Source of the DNA: Gillisella vitis
GTDB lineage: Bacteria > Pseudomonadota > Alphaproteobacteria > Rhizobiales > Rhizobiaceae
Direction of reading: 5' to 3'
NCBI RefSeq assembly: GCF_014204625.1
Contig: NZ_JACHLU010000001.1
Location: forward strand, 610,352 to 674,351
DNA: 64,000 bases
The notes below the pieces were generated by a model. That model searched no databases, had not been told where the DNA came from, and saw nothing but the letters and a program-made list of their open reading frames with translations. Shown piece after piece: positions 10,476 to 19,902 of this stretch. The position numbers and the translations under genes are program-made. The first letter of the stretch is position 1. Every line of letters starts with the position of its first letter.

Positions 10476-11516
10476 GTGAAGACGAAAATTGGCCTACGCG
10501 AGGTCGCTCTGGAAGCAGGCGTATCTCTCAGCACCGCGTCTCATGCCTTGAATGGCACAGCGCCTTTGACCAATGACGTGCGCGACAGGGTTATTTCCTG
10601 CGCGCAACGCCTCGGCTATCTGGAAAAACGTCGTAACAAAGCCTCCATTGCCAGCTTGCGTGCCATTTTGCTGGCGGTTACCGGCGATGCTGCGCCGCAG
10701 AGTGATCTCAACATGGTCAGTTGGACCGTGATGAACGGATTGCGACAGGAATGCGAAAGGCGCGCCATTCGGATCATTCCATCCATCAGCCCCGGCAGCC
10801 GTATTGATACAGGCGAGATCAAGCGTCTATGCCAAACGGAAAAAGTCGATGGCATTGTCATTTTGAACGATGACCGCCCGGAGCTGATCCGCAGTCTCAC
10901 TCATTTGCCAATCCCAACCGTTCTGATCAATGGCGAAGACCCCGCCATGCTGCTGGATACGGTCACAGCCGCAAACCGCTTTGGCGCACGACAGGCCATA
11001 GAACACCTGTTGTCTTTGGGGCATCGCCGTATTCTGCATCTAACATGGCCAGGCCGCACCACCATTCGCCGCCGGTTTGATGGCTATCTGGATGCGTTTT
11101 TGGCCGCAAACCTGCCAGCCCCAACCGATATGGTTGTGGAAGCCGCAAGCTTTGAGCCTGAAGAGGGCGAAAAAGCCATCCGCGCACTGTTAGCCAAAGA
11201 CCCGACATTGAAGGGAGCAACCGCAATTTTTTGTGCCGCGGACAATCTCGCGCTTGGCTGTCTGAACGCCTTGCGGGCCGATGGCATCAGCGTTCCCGAT
11301 GATATATCCGTCATGGGATGTGACGACATCATGCCCGCAGAATTCAGCTCTCCACCCCTGTCAACCGTTCAACTGCCAAGTGCGCGGCTGGGCGCTGCCG
11401 CCATCGGCCTGATGGAACAACGCGTGGTGTCAAGCGATGCTTTGCGCCCCGCGCACCGGCTGGAACTTGGCTGCAAACTGGTGCTCCGGGGCAGCATCGC
11501 GCCGCCCCGTGCTTAA
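10476..11516 (+). CDS. LacI-family transcriptional regulator
   Basis: A 346-residue LacI/GalR regulator. The DNA-binding helix-turn-helix and hinge cover residues 4-60 (LREVALEAGVSLSTASHALNGTAPLTNDVRDRVISCAQRLGYL). The rest is a periplasmic-binding-like sugar domain with typical GCDDIMPAEFSSPPLSTVQLP. It starts with GTG at 10476, preceded by GGGAGGA. It is convergent with the pectin-fragment operon ending at 11631, so it is the best local candidate for controlling that operon through sites near 16.6-16.7 kb (inference). One repeat copy begins directly after its stop codon. Confidence 0.92.
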   Translation: MKTKIGLREVALEAGVSLSTASHALNGTAPLTNDVRDRVISCAQRLGYLEKRRNKASIASLRAILLAVTGDAAPQSDLNMVSWTVMNGLRQECERRAIRIIPSISPGSRIDTGEIKRLCQTEKVDGIVILNDDRPELIRSLTHLPIPTVLINGEDPAMLLDTVTAANRFGARQAIEHLLSLGHRRILHLTWPGRTTIRRRFDGYLDAFLAANLPAPTDMVVEAASFEPEEGEKAIRALLAKDPTLKGATAIFCAADNLALGCLNALRADGISVPDDISVMGCDDIMPAEFSSPPLSTVQLPSARLGAAAIGLMEQRVVSSDALRPAHRLELGCKLVLRGSIAPPRA

Positions 11517-11615
11517 AGTTTGCCAGGGAAAAGTCGAATCCGGTTTTCCCGGAAAGGCAAACGAAAACAAAGTAATATAGAGTCTGCCTGGTTCAATCTG
11601 AACCTGACAGACTCT
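11517..11615. repeat. Two-hairpin dispersed repeat, copy 2
   Basis: Same architecture as the unit at 9033-9135, but the arms of hairpin I are GTTTGCC / GGCAAAC and GGGAAAA / TTTTCCC. Both arms differ from copy 1 at matching positions, so pairing is kept. It begins directly after the lacI stop codon and fills the gap to the convergent GH28 gene; it may act as their shared terminator. Confidence 0.85.
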
Positions 11616-11630
11616 GAAAAACAGATAGCT

Positions 11631-12968
11631 TCAAGCAGCAACATCCTGCACCAGCGTCTGGCTGTTCCAGCCCTGTGGCAGAGGTTGCGGTCGATCAAAC
11701 ACCACATCTTCAACCCGCAAACCTGTCACGCCCTGTACAAAGGCACCGGGCATCCCGCCGGGATAATCCTGAAGGCCAATGATGCGGCCATCCGCACCGC
11801 GGGTCCAGGCATTGGCGCGGCCATCAGCCTCAACAGCAGGGGCCAGATCCGCATTGGTCGGGCGCAGGTCATAGCGCAAGCCGGTTCCCAACTGTCCAAC
11901 CGTTTGCGCCAGATGAATCCGGCTCAATTGCACATCATGGATACCCGCAGGCGCAACCGACACCAGCGTTATTGCGCCCTCCATGGTGCCGGTAATATCC
12001 TCCACAATCAGATTTTCCACCGCACCGGCAGGCCGTTCCGGCACACGGTCCACCACCGTTACCGTCAAGGCTTCGCCGGAGCCCCAAAAACCATCGGGCG
12101 TCTCAAAGCATTCCAGATGAATGCGCGAAAACCGCACATTGGAAACCTTGCCGCCATCGCGCGAAAAAATCCCAAGGCCCCGATTGGATTGCTGCACGCG
12201 GCAATCCTCAAACACCACATTGGTAAAATCACCAAAGGATTCCGTGCCGATTTTGAGCGCGCAACTGACGCTGGACACCGTGCAGCCACGCACCACAATA
12301 TCTTCACAGCAGCCGATGGCCGATCCCTGTGGACCGGCGCTGGTTTTCAGGCAAATACCGTCATCCGCCGTGGAAATCTGGCAATCCTCAATCAAGGTCC
12401 GGCGGCAGGCATCCAACACAACGCCGTCGGTATTGGGCAGACGGCGATTGTTGGTAACGCGCACCTGACGCAGCGAGACATCCTCGCAATTGACAAAATG
12501 CAGGGTCCACATCGGCGAATTCAACACCTCAAGCCCGTGCAGGCGCACATTCCTGCAATGTTCCACCACCAGAACACGGGGCCTGAATTCTGCTGGAATA
12601 AAGGTGCCGACGCTTTGGTCATCACCCGTAATAAAATGATCGCCACCCGCATCAATACGCCCCGGTCCGGTGATGGCAATATGCTCAACCCCGCTGGCCA
12701 CCAGCATGGCCCGGTTGGATTTTTCGGCAATCACATCAACAAGATTGTCCCGATAGGCTTCATAATCCGGCACCGGTTGCAACACGGCCCCCTCTTCCAG
12801 ATGCAGCTCAACCCCCGACTTCAATCGCACGCCACCGACATGGTGCACGCCGGCCTGTAAGGCCACAGTGCCACCGCCATCAGCTGATATGCGGTCAATC
12901 GCCGCCTGAAGAGCCGAGGTGTTGTCAGCTTCAGTCGCTGCAATGGACATAAAAACGCGATCACTCAT
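11631..12968 (-). CDS. Glycoside hydrolase family 28 (polygalacturonase-like)
   Basis: A 445-residue right-handed parallel beta-helix enzyme of the GH28 type, the group that hydrolyses galacturonan or rhamnogalacturonan backbones. Visible motifs are NTDGVVLDAC at residues 179-188 and ADDGICLKT at 201-209, giving the family's catalytic aspartates. SCALKIGTES at 235-244 stands where most members have a histidine (SHG), so this key position is altered, as in some rhamnogalacturonan-directed members. Repeated short beta-helix rungs (VRLHGLEVLNSP, IVVRGCTVSS) run through the protein. No signal peptide is seen, which suggests cytoplasmic action on imported oligosaccharides. AAGGAG precedes the ATG. 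It overlaps the GH105 gene by 4 bp. Confidence 0.87.
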   Translation of the reverse strand: MSDRVFMSIAATEADNTSALQAAIDRISADGGGTVALQAGVHHVGGVRLKSGVELHLEEGAVLQPVPDYEAYRDNLVDVIAEKSNRAMLVASGVEHIAITGPGRIDAGGDHFITGDDQSVGTFIPAEFRPRVLVVEHCRNVRLHGLEVLNSPMWTLHFVNCEDVSLRQVRVTNNRRLPNTDGVVLDACRRTLIEDCQISTADDGICLKTSAGPQGSAIGCCEDIVVRGCTVSSVSCALKIGTESFGDFTNVVFEDCRVQQSNRGLGIFSRDGGKVSNVRFSRIHLECFETPDGFWGSGEALTVTVVDRVPERPAGAVENLIVEDITGTMEGAITLVSVAPAGIHDVQLSRIHLAQTVGQLGTGLRYDLRPTNADLAPAVEADGRANAWTRGADGRIIGLQDYPGGMPGAFVQGVTGLRVEDVVFDRPQPLPQGWNSQTLVQDVAA

Positions 12969-14062
12969 ACTTCATCTCCTTGGGCCACCAGCACGTCTGT
13001 CAGCAACAGCAGCACCAGCGCCTGACCATAAGGGGTCGGTAAGTTGGGAATTTTTCGGTAAAAATCGAGATCGTGACCCATGGGCGTGCCATCCGACACA
13101 CCCTGAACCACACCCTCGTCGTCAATCTGGCTCAAAACGGCAGCAAGGGCGCACTCGGCATGAATCCTGTCGGCGGGATCAAGAATACCCGCCTCAATGC
13201 CACGCAGAATGCCATAGGCAATGCCTGCCGCAGCCGAGGTTTCTGTGGGCGATGAGGGGTCATTGAGCAGCGTGTGGAATGCGCCATCAGGCCGTTGGAA
13301 CTCTTTCAGTGACTGCACCTGACTGTCGAGCACATGGCTCAAAAACCGCTTGTCTTTGTCGTTTAAATCCGGCACCAGAAAAAACAGTTCGGGAATGGCA
13401 ACGGTGATCCATGCATTGCCACGCGCCCAGAAGGCTTTGGCAAAATTATGCCGCCCCAAAAACGTCCAGCCGTGATACCACAGCCCGGTGACGGGATCTG
13501 ACAGATAACGGGCATGGATCATGAATTGGTGCACGGCTTCATCAATCCAGTCCTTGCGGTTAAAAAACACTCCGGCGCGGGCCAGAAACAAGGCCGCCAT
13601 AAACAATGTGTCATCCCAAAGCTCGCCCTCATTCAGCCGTTCCTTGACCACGTGCTGAAAGCCACCGCCTTCGGTTTTGGGCAGACTTGTCACCAGCCAA
13701 TCGGCCCAATCTTCAACCAGAGCCCTGAAATCAGGGCGATCGACATGCTCAATCAAAATGGCCAGCGGCAACATCGGTGCCGTGCTGTTAATCTGGCGTG
13801 GTGGCAGGCCGCGCCCAATCTGCATGGCATACCACTCAACCAGATCATCCAGTGCCGCCTTATCTTTGGCAGCCAGCGCCCGGCGTAAAAAGCCGTAGAG
13901 ACCAACGCCAACCTCCCAGTCCCATTCATCAAACTGAATGCCCCGGCCAGCGCCCTCTCCAACCAGCCCTTCCTGAATGCCTTTCAGGCGGCTAAAGGCA
14001 GCCGCCACCCGATCAATGGTCTGCGGCAGTACCTGCCCCTTCATGCTCATCACATCCATCAT
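12965..14062 (-). CDS. Glycoside hydrolase family 105, unsaturated rhamnogalacturonyl/uronyl hydrolase
   Basis: A 365-residue alpha6/alpha6-barrel enzyme. GH105 members remove 4,5-unsaturated galacturonate or glucuronate from the ends of oligosaccharides left by lyases. Motifs include DEWDWEVGVGLYGF near the N-terminus, ELWDDTLFMAALFLARAG (catalytic-region Asp pair around residues 150-151), YHGWTFLGRHNFAKAFWARGNAW and GVSDGTPMGHD. It is cytoplasmic, with no signal peptide. An AAGGA site lies 9 bases before the ATG at 14062; an in-frame TTG at 14071 is the alternative. Its presence implies that the organism also meets lyase-generated unsaturated oligosaccharides. Confidence 0.9.
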   Translation of the reverse strand: MMDVMSMKGQVLPQTIDRVAAAFSRLKGIQEGLVGEGAGRGIQFDEWDWEVGVGLYGFLRRALAAKDKAALDDLVEWYAMQIGRGLPPRQINSTAPMLPLAILIEHVDRPDFRALVEDWADWLVTSLPKTEGGGFQHVVKERLNEGELWDDTLFMAALFLARAGVFFNRKDWIDEAVHQFMIHARYLSDPVTGLWYHGWTFLGRHNFAKAFWARGNAWITVAIPELFFLVPDLNDKDKRFLSHVLDSQVQSLKEFQRPDGAFHTLLNDPSSPTETSAAAGIAYGILRGIEAGILDPADRIHAECALAAVLSQIDDEGVVQGVSDGTPMGHDLDFYRKIPNLPTPYGQALVLLLLTDVLVAQGDEV

Positions 14063-14067
14063 CTCAC

Positions 14068-16608
14068 TCAATCCTTCATAAAGGGGCTTTGATAAAACGG
14101 CCCAATCGCATCGCCATTGGCCGCCATGCTGTCAAAGGTCAGCGCCGGAACCGGCTGATGATGCACAAACGGCTGTTCATGCGCGCCAATCCAGAACCTG
14201 CCTTGATAATCCAGCTGCAAAACGTCGGACTCTGGCGGCTGCATCCGCAGCACACGGCTCTGCGCATCAAAGCTGATTGCAGCGGCGCGCAGGCGGTTGG
14301 TAAATCGCGCAAACGCCGCATCATCGCCGCAGCCCACCACGGCCACCCAACCGGAAATGGCAGAGTGACTGCGCACCTCCCGTCCTGCCATCGCACCCGT
14401 CTCCACCACATCCAGACCATGGCTGTTATAAAGCGCCGCAAACCCGAGACCGGAGCGGACAAACAGCCAATGCGGCTCCAGCACAATGTCGTCCAGACCA
14501 TCCCGACCGAGATAGGCGTGGGTCAGGTTCAGGCGGCTCTCACTGCTGTCGAAAATCATCATGGCAACGTCACAATGCTGGGCAACCCTTGGCAAAATCC
14601 CATTTCCGGCCCAGTAGGATGGACGCTGGTGGCCCCATGGATCATCCTCGCCTGGATTGTTGATCCACAGCCGCGCCATCGGATGGCCCGCAAGCCGGAT
14701 GTCCAGCACGTGCTGTTGATGCCCGCGTGTTCCGGTCTTGTGATCGACAACGGTGGACAGTTGCGATGCCTCTGTCTTGAACAGCACCAGCTTGCCGCTT
14801 TCCAGCCCTTGCGCATAGCGCGCCTCAATCGAGCGGCCGGGCACAAGCTGCGCCAGCCCCGCCAGATCAGACGGTGGCATGTAATCAGAGGCACAAAACA
14901 TCGGCAGGGACGCCACGCCGCCATTCAACCAGCCATGACCAAAGGCTACCCAGGCAAAGGGCGCAAGCTCGGTCAGCGGGCCTGCCCGCAATTCCTTGTC
15001 ATAGGCCCGCCCTTGCGATCCGGCAGGCACGCCCGCCAGCGTGTGCAGGGCCATCATGCGAAAAATCAGATCGAGCTGATGGCGCGCACGGCTGGCAATT
15101 TTGGGTTCCGCCCACTTCTCAAGCGCCAGCAGTCCAATGAAGTCAATCGGATAATAGGCCGCAGAGTTCCACTCTGCCAAGCCATGTTGCTCGACACTGT
15201 CGAACCATTTTTCCAGACGCTGCACAGCGAGGGCTGCCTGCTCGAAGCCTTTGCGGTTTGATGCAGCAAACACCGCATCCGGCAGCAATTGTCCGGCCAG
15301 AAGCTGGCTGGTGTGAAAACACAGCACATGGTTTTCGCTCCAGAACCACATGGTGTCATTGCCCGGCTCATCCACCCAATAGCGATAGGACAGAACCGAT
15401 TGGTGAATGCGTTGCAGCAGATCATCAGACAGCACGGCGGCATGGTCTGCCAACAACCAAAGCAGCGGCACCATGATAAAGTCCGAGCAGTCTTTGCGCC
15501 AGTCAATCGAGTCCAGCGTTTCATCCACCAATTCACGAAGGACGGCCTGATCAATCTCACCGCTGGCCGCCATGGCCAAAACCCGGCCAATCCGGGGCGC
15601 ACCAAAGCGGGCAGAATAGATCAGCGCCTGCCGCTTGCGCTCCGCCAGCGTCAAGGGGCCCGGGGGCGGCAAAAGGTTTGACAGAAAAGCCGCGTCAATG
15701 GAGCGGCTGACTGTGCCGGCCCCCTCTCCCAGCCGTAAGCGCACGCCGTGATAACCATCCGGCAGGTCTATTGATTCTGGCAGCGACAGCCGCGTTTCAC
15801 CCGCTTTCAACACCACCGTCTCCGAGGCCAGAATGGCGCGATCATGGCCGTGGCTGAAGATTTCCACCGCAACAGCCAGATCATCATCCGGGGCAACATC
15901 AAACAGCAGTTCCAGCGGCTGCTGAACAAACACATCAAAGGATGGCCGCACGCCGCGCACCAGCGCTTCCAGCTTTGCAACGCTCTCACCATTCAGCGCA
16001 ACCGGCAATACCACCGTCACCGGCTGCGGATCTGTGACCTCAACCTCGACAAACCAGAATGTGTCACGCTCGGCCAGATCTTCCGTATGCACAAGAATGT
16101 CATTGTCGCCCGCAACGAGCTGCAAGCTGACATCAGCAATCGATTCCCGATTGCGCCGAAATGGCTCAAAACGCACCTGCTCCAAACCGTTGACAAAAAT
16201 CCGCACACCGCCACAGGTTTTGAGCCGCAAGCTCAGATTCCGGTCGGCACCAACGCGAAAACACCCCCGCAACCAGCGGCGAACATGGGTTGGAACATGC
16301 CAGAAATTGGTAAACTCTACTCGACGATTGGCTCCCGGCAGGTTCAGGTGAGACGGCTCCCATGTCTCATCGGGCGCAATCGTGCGACCCACCATGGTTG
16401 CCCAGAACGCCTTACGGCATGGCAGATCACCAACATCAACAAAACCATTGATAAAACGATAGTTGGCGCGGTCTTCCGCCACCTCGGCAGTGCCGGGAAA
16501 ATAGTCCGCCATCAAAGGCGAGACAACCCAGGAGGTCATGGTATCTCCGCACTGGACATCATACACCGGATCGTTATCGCCTCTTGCTGCCACCGCACAA
16601 ACCACCAT
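14068..16608 (-). CDS. Large uncharacterised protein, candidate carbohydrate-active enzyme
   Basis: An 846-residue protein I cannot place in a named family. Residues 1-250 look like beta-sandwich material of the type seen as accessory domains in glycosidases (WLRGCFRVGADRNLSLRLKTCGGVRIFVNG, GDNDILVHTEDLAERDTFWF). Residues 330-560 are strongly helical, with MWFWSENHVLCFHTSQLLAGQ and GLAEWNSAAYYPIDFIGLLALEKWA, a pattern seen in alpha/alpha-toroid polysaccharide lyases and hydrolases. The remainder is beta-rich, with RPSYWAGNGILPRVAQH. It is first in the operon with GH105 (the GH105 start overlaps its end) and GH28, so a role in pectin-type oligosaccharide breakdown is inferred. There is no clear signal peptide. 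TGGGAGG precedes the ATG at 16608; a second ATG at 16539 is possible. Confidence 0.8.
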   Translation of the reverse strand: MVVCAVAARGDNDPVYDVQCGDTMTSWVVSPLMADYFPGTAEVAEDRANYRFINGFVDVGDLPCRKAFWATMVGRTIAPDETWEPSHLNLPGANRRVEFTNFWHVPTHVRRWLRGCFRVGADRNLSLRLKTCGGVRIFVNGLEQVRFEPFRRNRESIADVSLQLVAGDNDILVHTEDLAERDTFWFVEVEVTDPQPVTVVLPVALNGESVAKLEALVRGVRPSFDVFVQQPLELLFDVAPDDDLAVAVEIFSHGHDRAILASETVVLKAGETRLSLPESIDLPDGYHGVRLRLGEGAGTVSRSIDAAFLSNLLPPPGPLTLAERKRQALIYSARFGAPRIGRVLAMAASGEIDQAVLRELVDETLDSIDWRKDCSDFIMVPLLWLLADHAAVLSDDLLQRIHQSVLSYRYWVDEPGNDTMWFWSENHVLCFHTSQLLAGQLLPDAVFAASNRKGFEQAALAVQRLEKWFDSVEQHGLAEWNSAAYYPIDFIGLLALEKWAEPKIASRARHQLDLIFRMMALHTLAGVPAGSQGRAYDKELRAGPLTELAPFAWVAFGHGWLNGGVASLPMFCASDYMPPSDLAGLAQLVPGRSIEARYAQGLESGKLVLFKTEASQLSTVVDHKTGTRGHQQHVLDIRLAGHPMARLWINNPGEDDPWGHQRPSYWAGNGILPRVAQHCDVAMMIFDSSESRLNLTHAYLGRDGLDDIVLEPHWLFVRSGLGFAALYNSHGLDVVETGAMAGREVRSHSAISGWVAVVGCGDDAAFARFTNRLRAAAISFDAQSRVLRMQPPESDVLQLDYQGRFWIGAHEQPFVHHQPVPALTFDSMAANGDAIGPFYQSPFMKD

Positions 16609-16671
16609 GAGCGCCTCCCATCGATCATGAAAATATTTTATAGATACCGCCTGATAACATCAGTCAATATC

Positions 16672-16722
16672 CATGTTTTGGACGAAACAATGTCATGAAT
16701 GTTTTGTCAAGATCGAAAACAT
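16672..16722. promoter_or_regulatory. Two operator-like inverted repeats between the pectin operon and lldD
   Basis: An imperfect 21-bp palindrome (16672-16692, CATG-TTTT...GAAAC-AATG) is followed by ATGTTTT-N10-AAAACAT at 16699-16722. The two share an ATGTTTTG...AAAC core and lie in the 334-bp divergent region (16609-16942), which also has AAAATATTTT (16630-16639) and ATTTTCATGAAAAT (16753-16766). They are candidate sites for the nearby LacI regulator or an lldD regulator. Nothing else recognisable is in this gap. Confidence 0.45.
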
Positions 16723-16942
16723 CCTCCAAAATCACCGCAAGCGTTATAATTGATTTTCATGAAAATATATTCATTGAATGATCGAAAAAACAGCTCACGT
16801 CAGATGTATGGCCATCACTCCATGGCTGATTTTTCCACCAAAGCATCACCTGATACGAAATCCCCCTTGGCGACACAGGGTTGAAGGCGCTACGACTGAC
16901 AACGCAATTGTCTTGCTCAGAGTATCAGGAGAAATTCACCCC

Positions 16943-18106
16943 ATGTTCACCGCGCTGACAATCGATGATCTGAAACGTCAGGCCCGTCGCCGGGTGCCGA
17001 AAATGTTCTTTGATTATGCCGATAGCGGGGCATGGACGGAATCAACCTACAGGGCCAATGAAGGCGATTTTGCCAGGGTAAAACTGCGCCAGCGGGTGTT
17101 GGTTGATATGACCGACCGCTCCCTTGCCAGCACCATGATTGGCCAGCCCGTCACCATGCCAGTGGCGCTGGCACCAACCGGCCTGACCGGAATGCAACAT
17201 GCAGATGGTGAAATTCTGGCGGCCGAAGCGGCCGAAGCCTTTGGCGTGCCCTTCACCCTTTCCACCATGAGCATCTGTTCGATTGAGGATGTGGCGCTGC
17301 ACACCCGCAAGCCCTTCTGGTTTCAGCTTTACGTGATGAAGGACCGCGATTTCATCAACAATCTGATTGATCGCGCCAAAGCGGCAAAATGCGCAGCTCT
17401 TGTACTGACGCTGGATCTGCAAATTCTTGGCCAGCGCCATAAGGACATCCGCAACGGCCTGTCTGCCCCCCCGAAATTTACACCAAAACACATCTGGCAG
17501 ATGGCAACCCGGCCACAATGGTGCATGGGCATGTTGAACACCCAGCGCCGCAGCTTTGGCAATATTGTCGGCCATGCCAAAAATGTCTCCGACCTCTCCT
17601 CCCTGTCGGCATGGACCGCCGAGCAGTTTGACCCCAAACTCTCGTGGAAAGATGTGGAGTGGATCAAACAACGCTGGGGCGGCAAACTGATCCTGAAAGG
17701 CATTCTCGATGAAGATGATGCCCGCGCCGCCGCTGACAGTGGCGCAGATGCGATTATCGTGTCCAACCATGGCGGACGCCAGCTTGATGGCACAGCCTCG
17801 TCAATTTCAATGCTGCCGCGCATTGTGGCCGCCGTTGGCGACCGGATTGAAGTGCATATGGATGGCGGCATTCGCTCAGGTCAGGATGTGTTGAAAGCCA
17901 TCGCGCTGGGGGCCAAGGGCACCTATATCGGCAGGCCGTTTCTGTATGGTCTGGGGGCCGGTGGACGCGAAGGCGTGACGCGGTCGCTGGAGATTATTGC
18001 GAAAGAGATGGACATTTCCATGGCCCTGTGTGGCAAGCGGCTGGTGCGCGAGGTTGATCAGAGCATTCTGCTGGACAATCCATTCGCCCTGTCAAAAACG
18101 CTATAG
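16943..18106 (+). CDS. lldD: FMN-dependent alpha-hydroxy-acid dehydrogenase (L-lactate dehydrogenase-like)
   Basis: A 387-residue TIM-barrel flavoenzyme that oxidises L-2-hydroxy acids to 2-oxo acids, most often L-lactate to pyruvate. Motifs include RVPKMFFDYADSGAWTESTYR at the N-terminus, PVALAPTGLTGMQHADGE, and the active-site SNHGGRQLDGTASSISMLPRI, with the catalytic His in NHGGRQ. The C-terminal HMDGGIRSGQDVLKAIALGA holds the FMN phosphate. I chose the ATG at 16943 because AGGAGA lies ten bases upstream; the open frame extends 55 codons further but looks non-coding. It is divergent from the pectin operon and overlaps the convergent oppF stop by 6 bp. The exact hydroxy acid is not shown by the sequence. 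Confidence 0.92.
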   Translation: MFTALTIDDLKRQARRRVPKMFFDYADSGAWTESTYRANEGDFARVKLRQRVLVDMTDRSLASTMIGQPVTMPVALAPTGLTGMQHADGEILAAEAAEAFGVPFTLSTMSICSIEDVALHTRKPFWFQLYVMKDRDFINNLIDRAKAAKCAALVLTLDLQILGQRHKDIRNGLSAPPKFTPKHIWQMATRPQWCMGMLNTQRRSFGNIVGHAKNVSDLSSLSAWTAEQFDPKLSWKDVEWIKQRWGGKLILKGILDEDDARAAADSGADAIIVSNHGGRQLDGTASSISMLPRIVAAVGDRIEVHMDGGIRSGQDVLKAIALGAKGTYIGRPFLYGLGAGGREGVTRSLEIIAKEMDISMALCGKRLVREVDQSILLDNPFALSKTL

Positions 18107-19066
18107 AGCCTCTGCACAGTGGCAAGCGACCTCACGGCCGCGCATCAGCGGTCGTAATTCCGGCTGCTCCACCGCACAGCGCGCAACCGCCATCGGACAG
18201 CGCGCCTGAAAGGCGCAGCCGGTTGCTGTTTCCACCGCCATCAACGGCGCGCTGATCCGGGCTGGCCTGCCAAACTGGCGAATATTCGGCTCCGCCTGTG
18301 CCAGCACTTTTGTGTAGGGATGCAGTGGAGCGTCAAAGATCGCAGGTGCCGGTCCCTTCTCCACCAGCCGTCCACGATACATCACCCCAACGCGGTCAGA
18401 AATGGCATTGACCACGGCCAGATTGTGGCTGATGAACAGAAAGGTCACGCCACGCTTTTCACGCAGATCCAGCAGCAGGTCCAGCACCTGCGCCTGCACC
18501 GACAGATCCAGCGCCGACACCGCCTCATCGGCCACCACCAGCCGCGGCTCGGTGATCAGGGCGCGGGCAATGGCAATGCGCTGGCGCTGGCCGCCGGAAA
18601 ACTCATGCGGATAGCGCGCAGCGTGAGCAGCTTGCAGGCCCACACTTTCCAACATCTCGGCCACCCTCTCAGTGATCTCCGCCTTTTTGGGTCTGCGGGC
18701 CAGAACATGCAAAGGCTCGGCAACAATCCGGCCAATGGTCTGGCGTGGATCAAGCGAACCAAACGGGTCCTGAAACACCATCTGAAAATCCTGCCGCCTG
18801 CGCTTCAGCGCATGATCCGACAACGAAAACAGGTCATCACCATCAAAGAGCACATGGCCGGAGGTGGGGCGATCCAGCGCCATCACCAGCCGGGCAAGGG
18901 TGGATTTGCCACAGCCACTTTCACCGACAAGACCAAAAATTTCCTGCGCCTCCACCGTCAGCGATACGTCATCCAAAGCCCGATGGGTGTGGGACGCACC
19001 AAACAACGGACGGCTAACGTAATCGCGGGACACCATGCGAAGATCGAGAAGGGATGGTTTAGCCAT
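18101..19066 (-). CDS. ABC transporter ATP-binding protein, OppF/DppF type
   Basis: A 321-residue nucleotide-binding subunit of a peptide/nickel-type (Opp/Dpp) importer. Walker A is [10 protein letters not shown], the signature is [15 protein letters not shown], and Walker [13 protein letters not shown] is followed by the H-loop (FISHNL). The C-terminal oligopeptide-transporter extension has the cysteine-containing [15 protein letters not shown] segment, which in this family can bind an iron-sulphur cluster. Last gene of the minus-strand operon; its stop codon overlaps that of convergent lldD. Confidence 0.93.
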   Translation of the reverse strand: MAKPSLLDLRMVSRDYVSRPLFGASHTHRALDDVSLTVEAQEIFGLVGESGCGKSTLARLVMALDRPTSGHVLFDGDDLFSLSDHALKRRRQDFQMVFQDPFGSLDPRQTIGRIVAEPLHVLARRPKKAEITERVAEMLESVGLQAAHAARYPHEFSGGQRQRIAIARALITEPRLVVADEAVSALDLSVQAQVLDLLLDLREKRGVTFLFISHNLAVVNAISDRVGVMYRGRLVEKGPAPAIFDAPLHPYTKVLAQAEPNIRQFGRPARISAPLMAVETATGCAFQARCPMAVARCAVEQPELRPLMRGREVACHCAEAL

Positions 19067-19902
19067 CAGCGCGTCTCCTCTGGCTCTAAGTGCAAACCGT
19101 GCGCGTCAGCCTTTCGTCGCGGCACCGCATTCAGCAACCCGCGCGTGTAGGCATGGGTGGGCCGCTCAAACACATCGCGCGTTATTCCCTCCTCCATCCG
19201 CTGCCCGGCATACATCACCAGAGTGCGGTCACACATGCGGGCAATCACCCCAAGGTCATGGCTGACCAGAATCAGCGCCATCTGATGCTCGCGGATCAGA
19301 TCACCCAGAAGATCAAGCACCTCGGCCTGCACGGTGACATCCAGTGCCGTTGTCGGCTCATCAGCAATCATCAGCGCCGGTTTCAGCGCCAGCGCCATGG
19401 CAATGCCCACACGCTGGCGCTGACCGCCAGACATTTCATGGGGATAGGTTTTTGCCCGTCGCTTAGCGTCCGGCATCCGCACCTGATCCAGCAGCTCCAC
19501 AGCCTCCAGCCGGGCCTGTCGCCACGACAATCTCCGATGACAGACCAGCCCTTCGGCAATCTGATCGCCAATGGTCATGGCCGGATTGAGCGCCGTCAAT
19601 GGCTCTTGAAAAATCATGCCAATGCGGTTGCCGCGAATGGCGCACAGGCGCGCCTCACGGGCCTTGAGCAGATCCTCACCCTCCAGCAGAATTTCACCAC
19701 TTGCCCGGGCAACATCCGGCAAAAGCCCCATGACGGCCAGCGAAAGCAGAGATTTCCCGGAACCGCTTTCTCCAACAATACCAAGAGTTTCACCGGCGTT
19801 TAAACTGAAACTCATATCACGCACCACGGCGATCTCACCCCCTTGCGGCAAGCCAATGGAGACGGTGAGATTGCGCAGAGACAGGAATGGCGTGGTGCTC
19901 AT
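19066..19902 (-). CDS. ABC transporter ATP-binding protein, OppD/DppD type
   Basis: A 278-residue partner ATPase of the same importer. It has Walker A GESGSGKSLLSLAVMGLLP, signature MSGGQRQRVGIAMAL, Walker B LMIADEPTTALD and H-loop LVSHDLGV. It is shorter than usual (family about 320-330), and the C-terminal extension with the cysteine motif is abbreviated to VPRRKADAHGLHLEPEETR. It overlaps its neighbours by 1-4 bp, so translation is coupled. Confidence 0.92.
   Translation of the reverse strand: MSTTPFLSLRNLTVSIGLPQGGEIAVVRDMSFSLNAGETLGIVGESGSGKSLLSLAVMGLLPDVARASGEILLEGEDLLKAREARLCAIRGNRIGMIFQEPLTALNPAMTIGDQIAEGLVCHRRLSWRQARLEAVELLDQVRMPDAKRRAKTYPHEMSGGQRQRVGIAMALALKPALMIADEPTTALDVTVQAEVLDLLGDLIREHQMALILVSHDLGVIARMCDRTLVMYAGQRMEEGITRDVFERPTHAYTRGLLNAVPRRKADAHGLHLEPEETR

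Noticed and set aside
11520..12860. Long plus-strand open frame (446 codons) across the GH28 gene
   Set aside because: It is antisense to a well-supported GH28 gene, and its translation is low-complexity with many His, Arg and Gln. High-GC codon bias produces such mirror frames. The same applies to other long antisense frames over the 14-16, 18-28, 39-42 and 60-61 kb genes.
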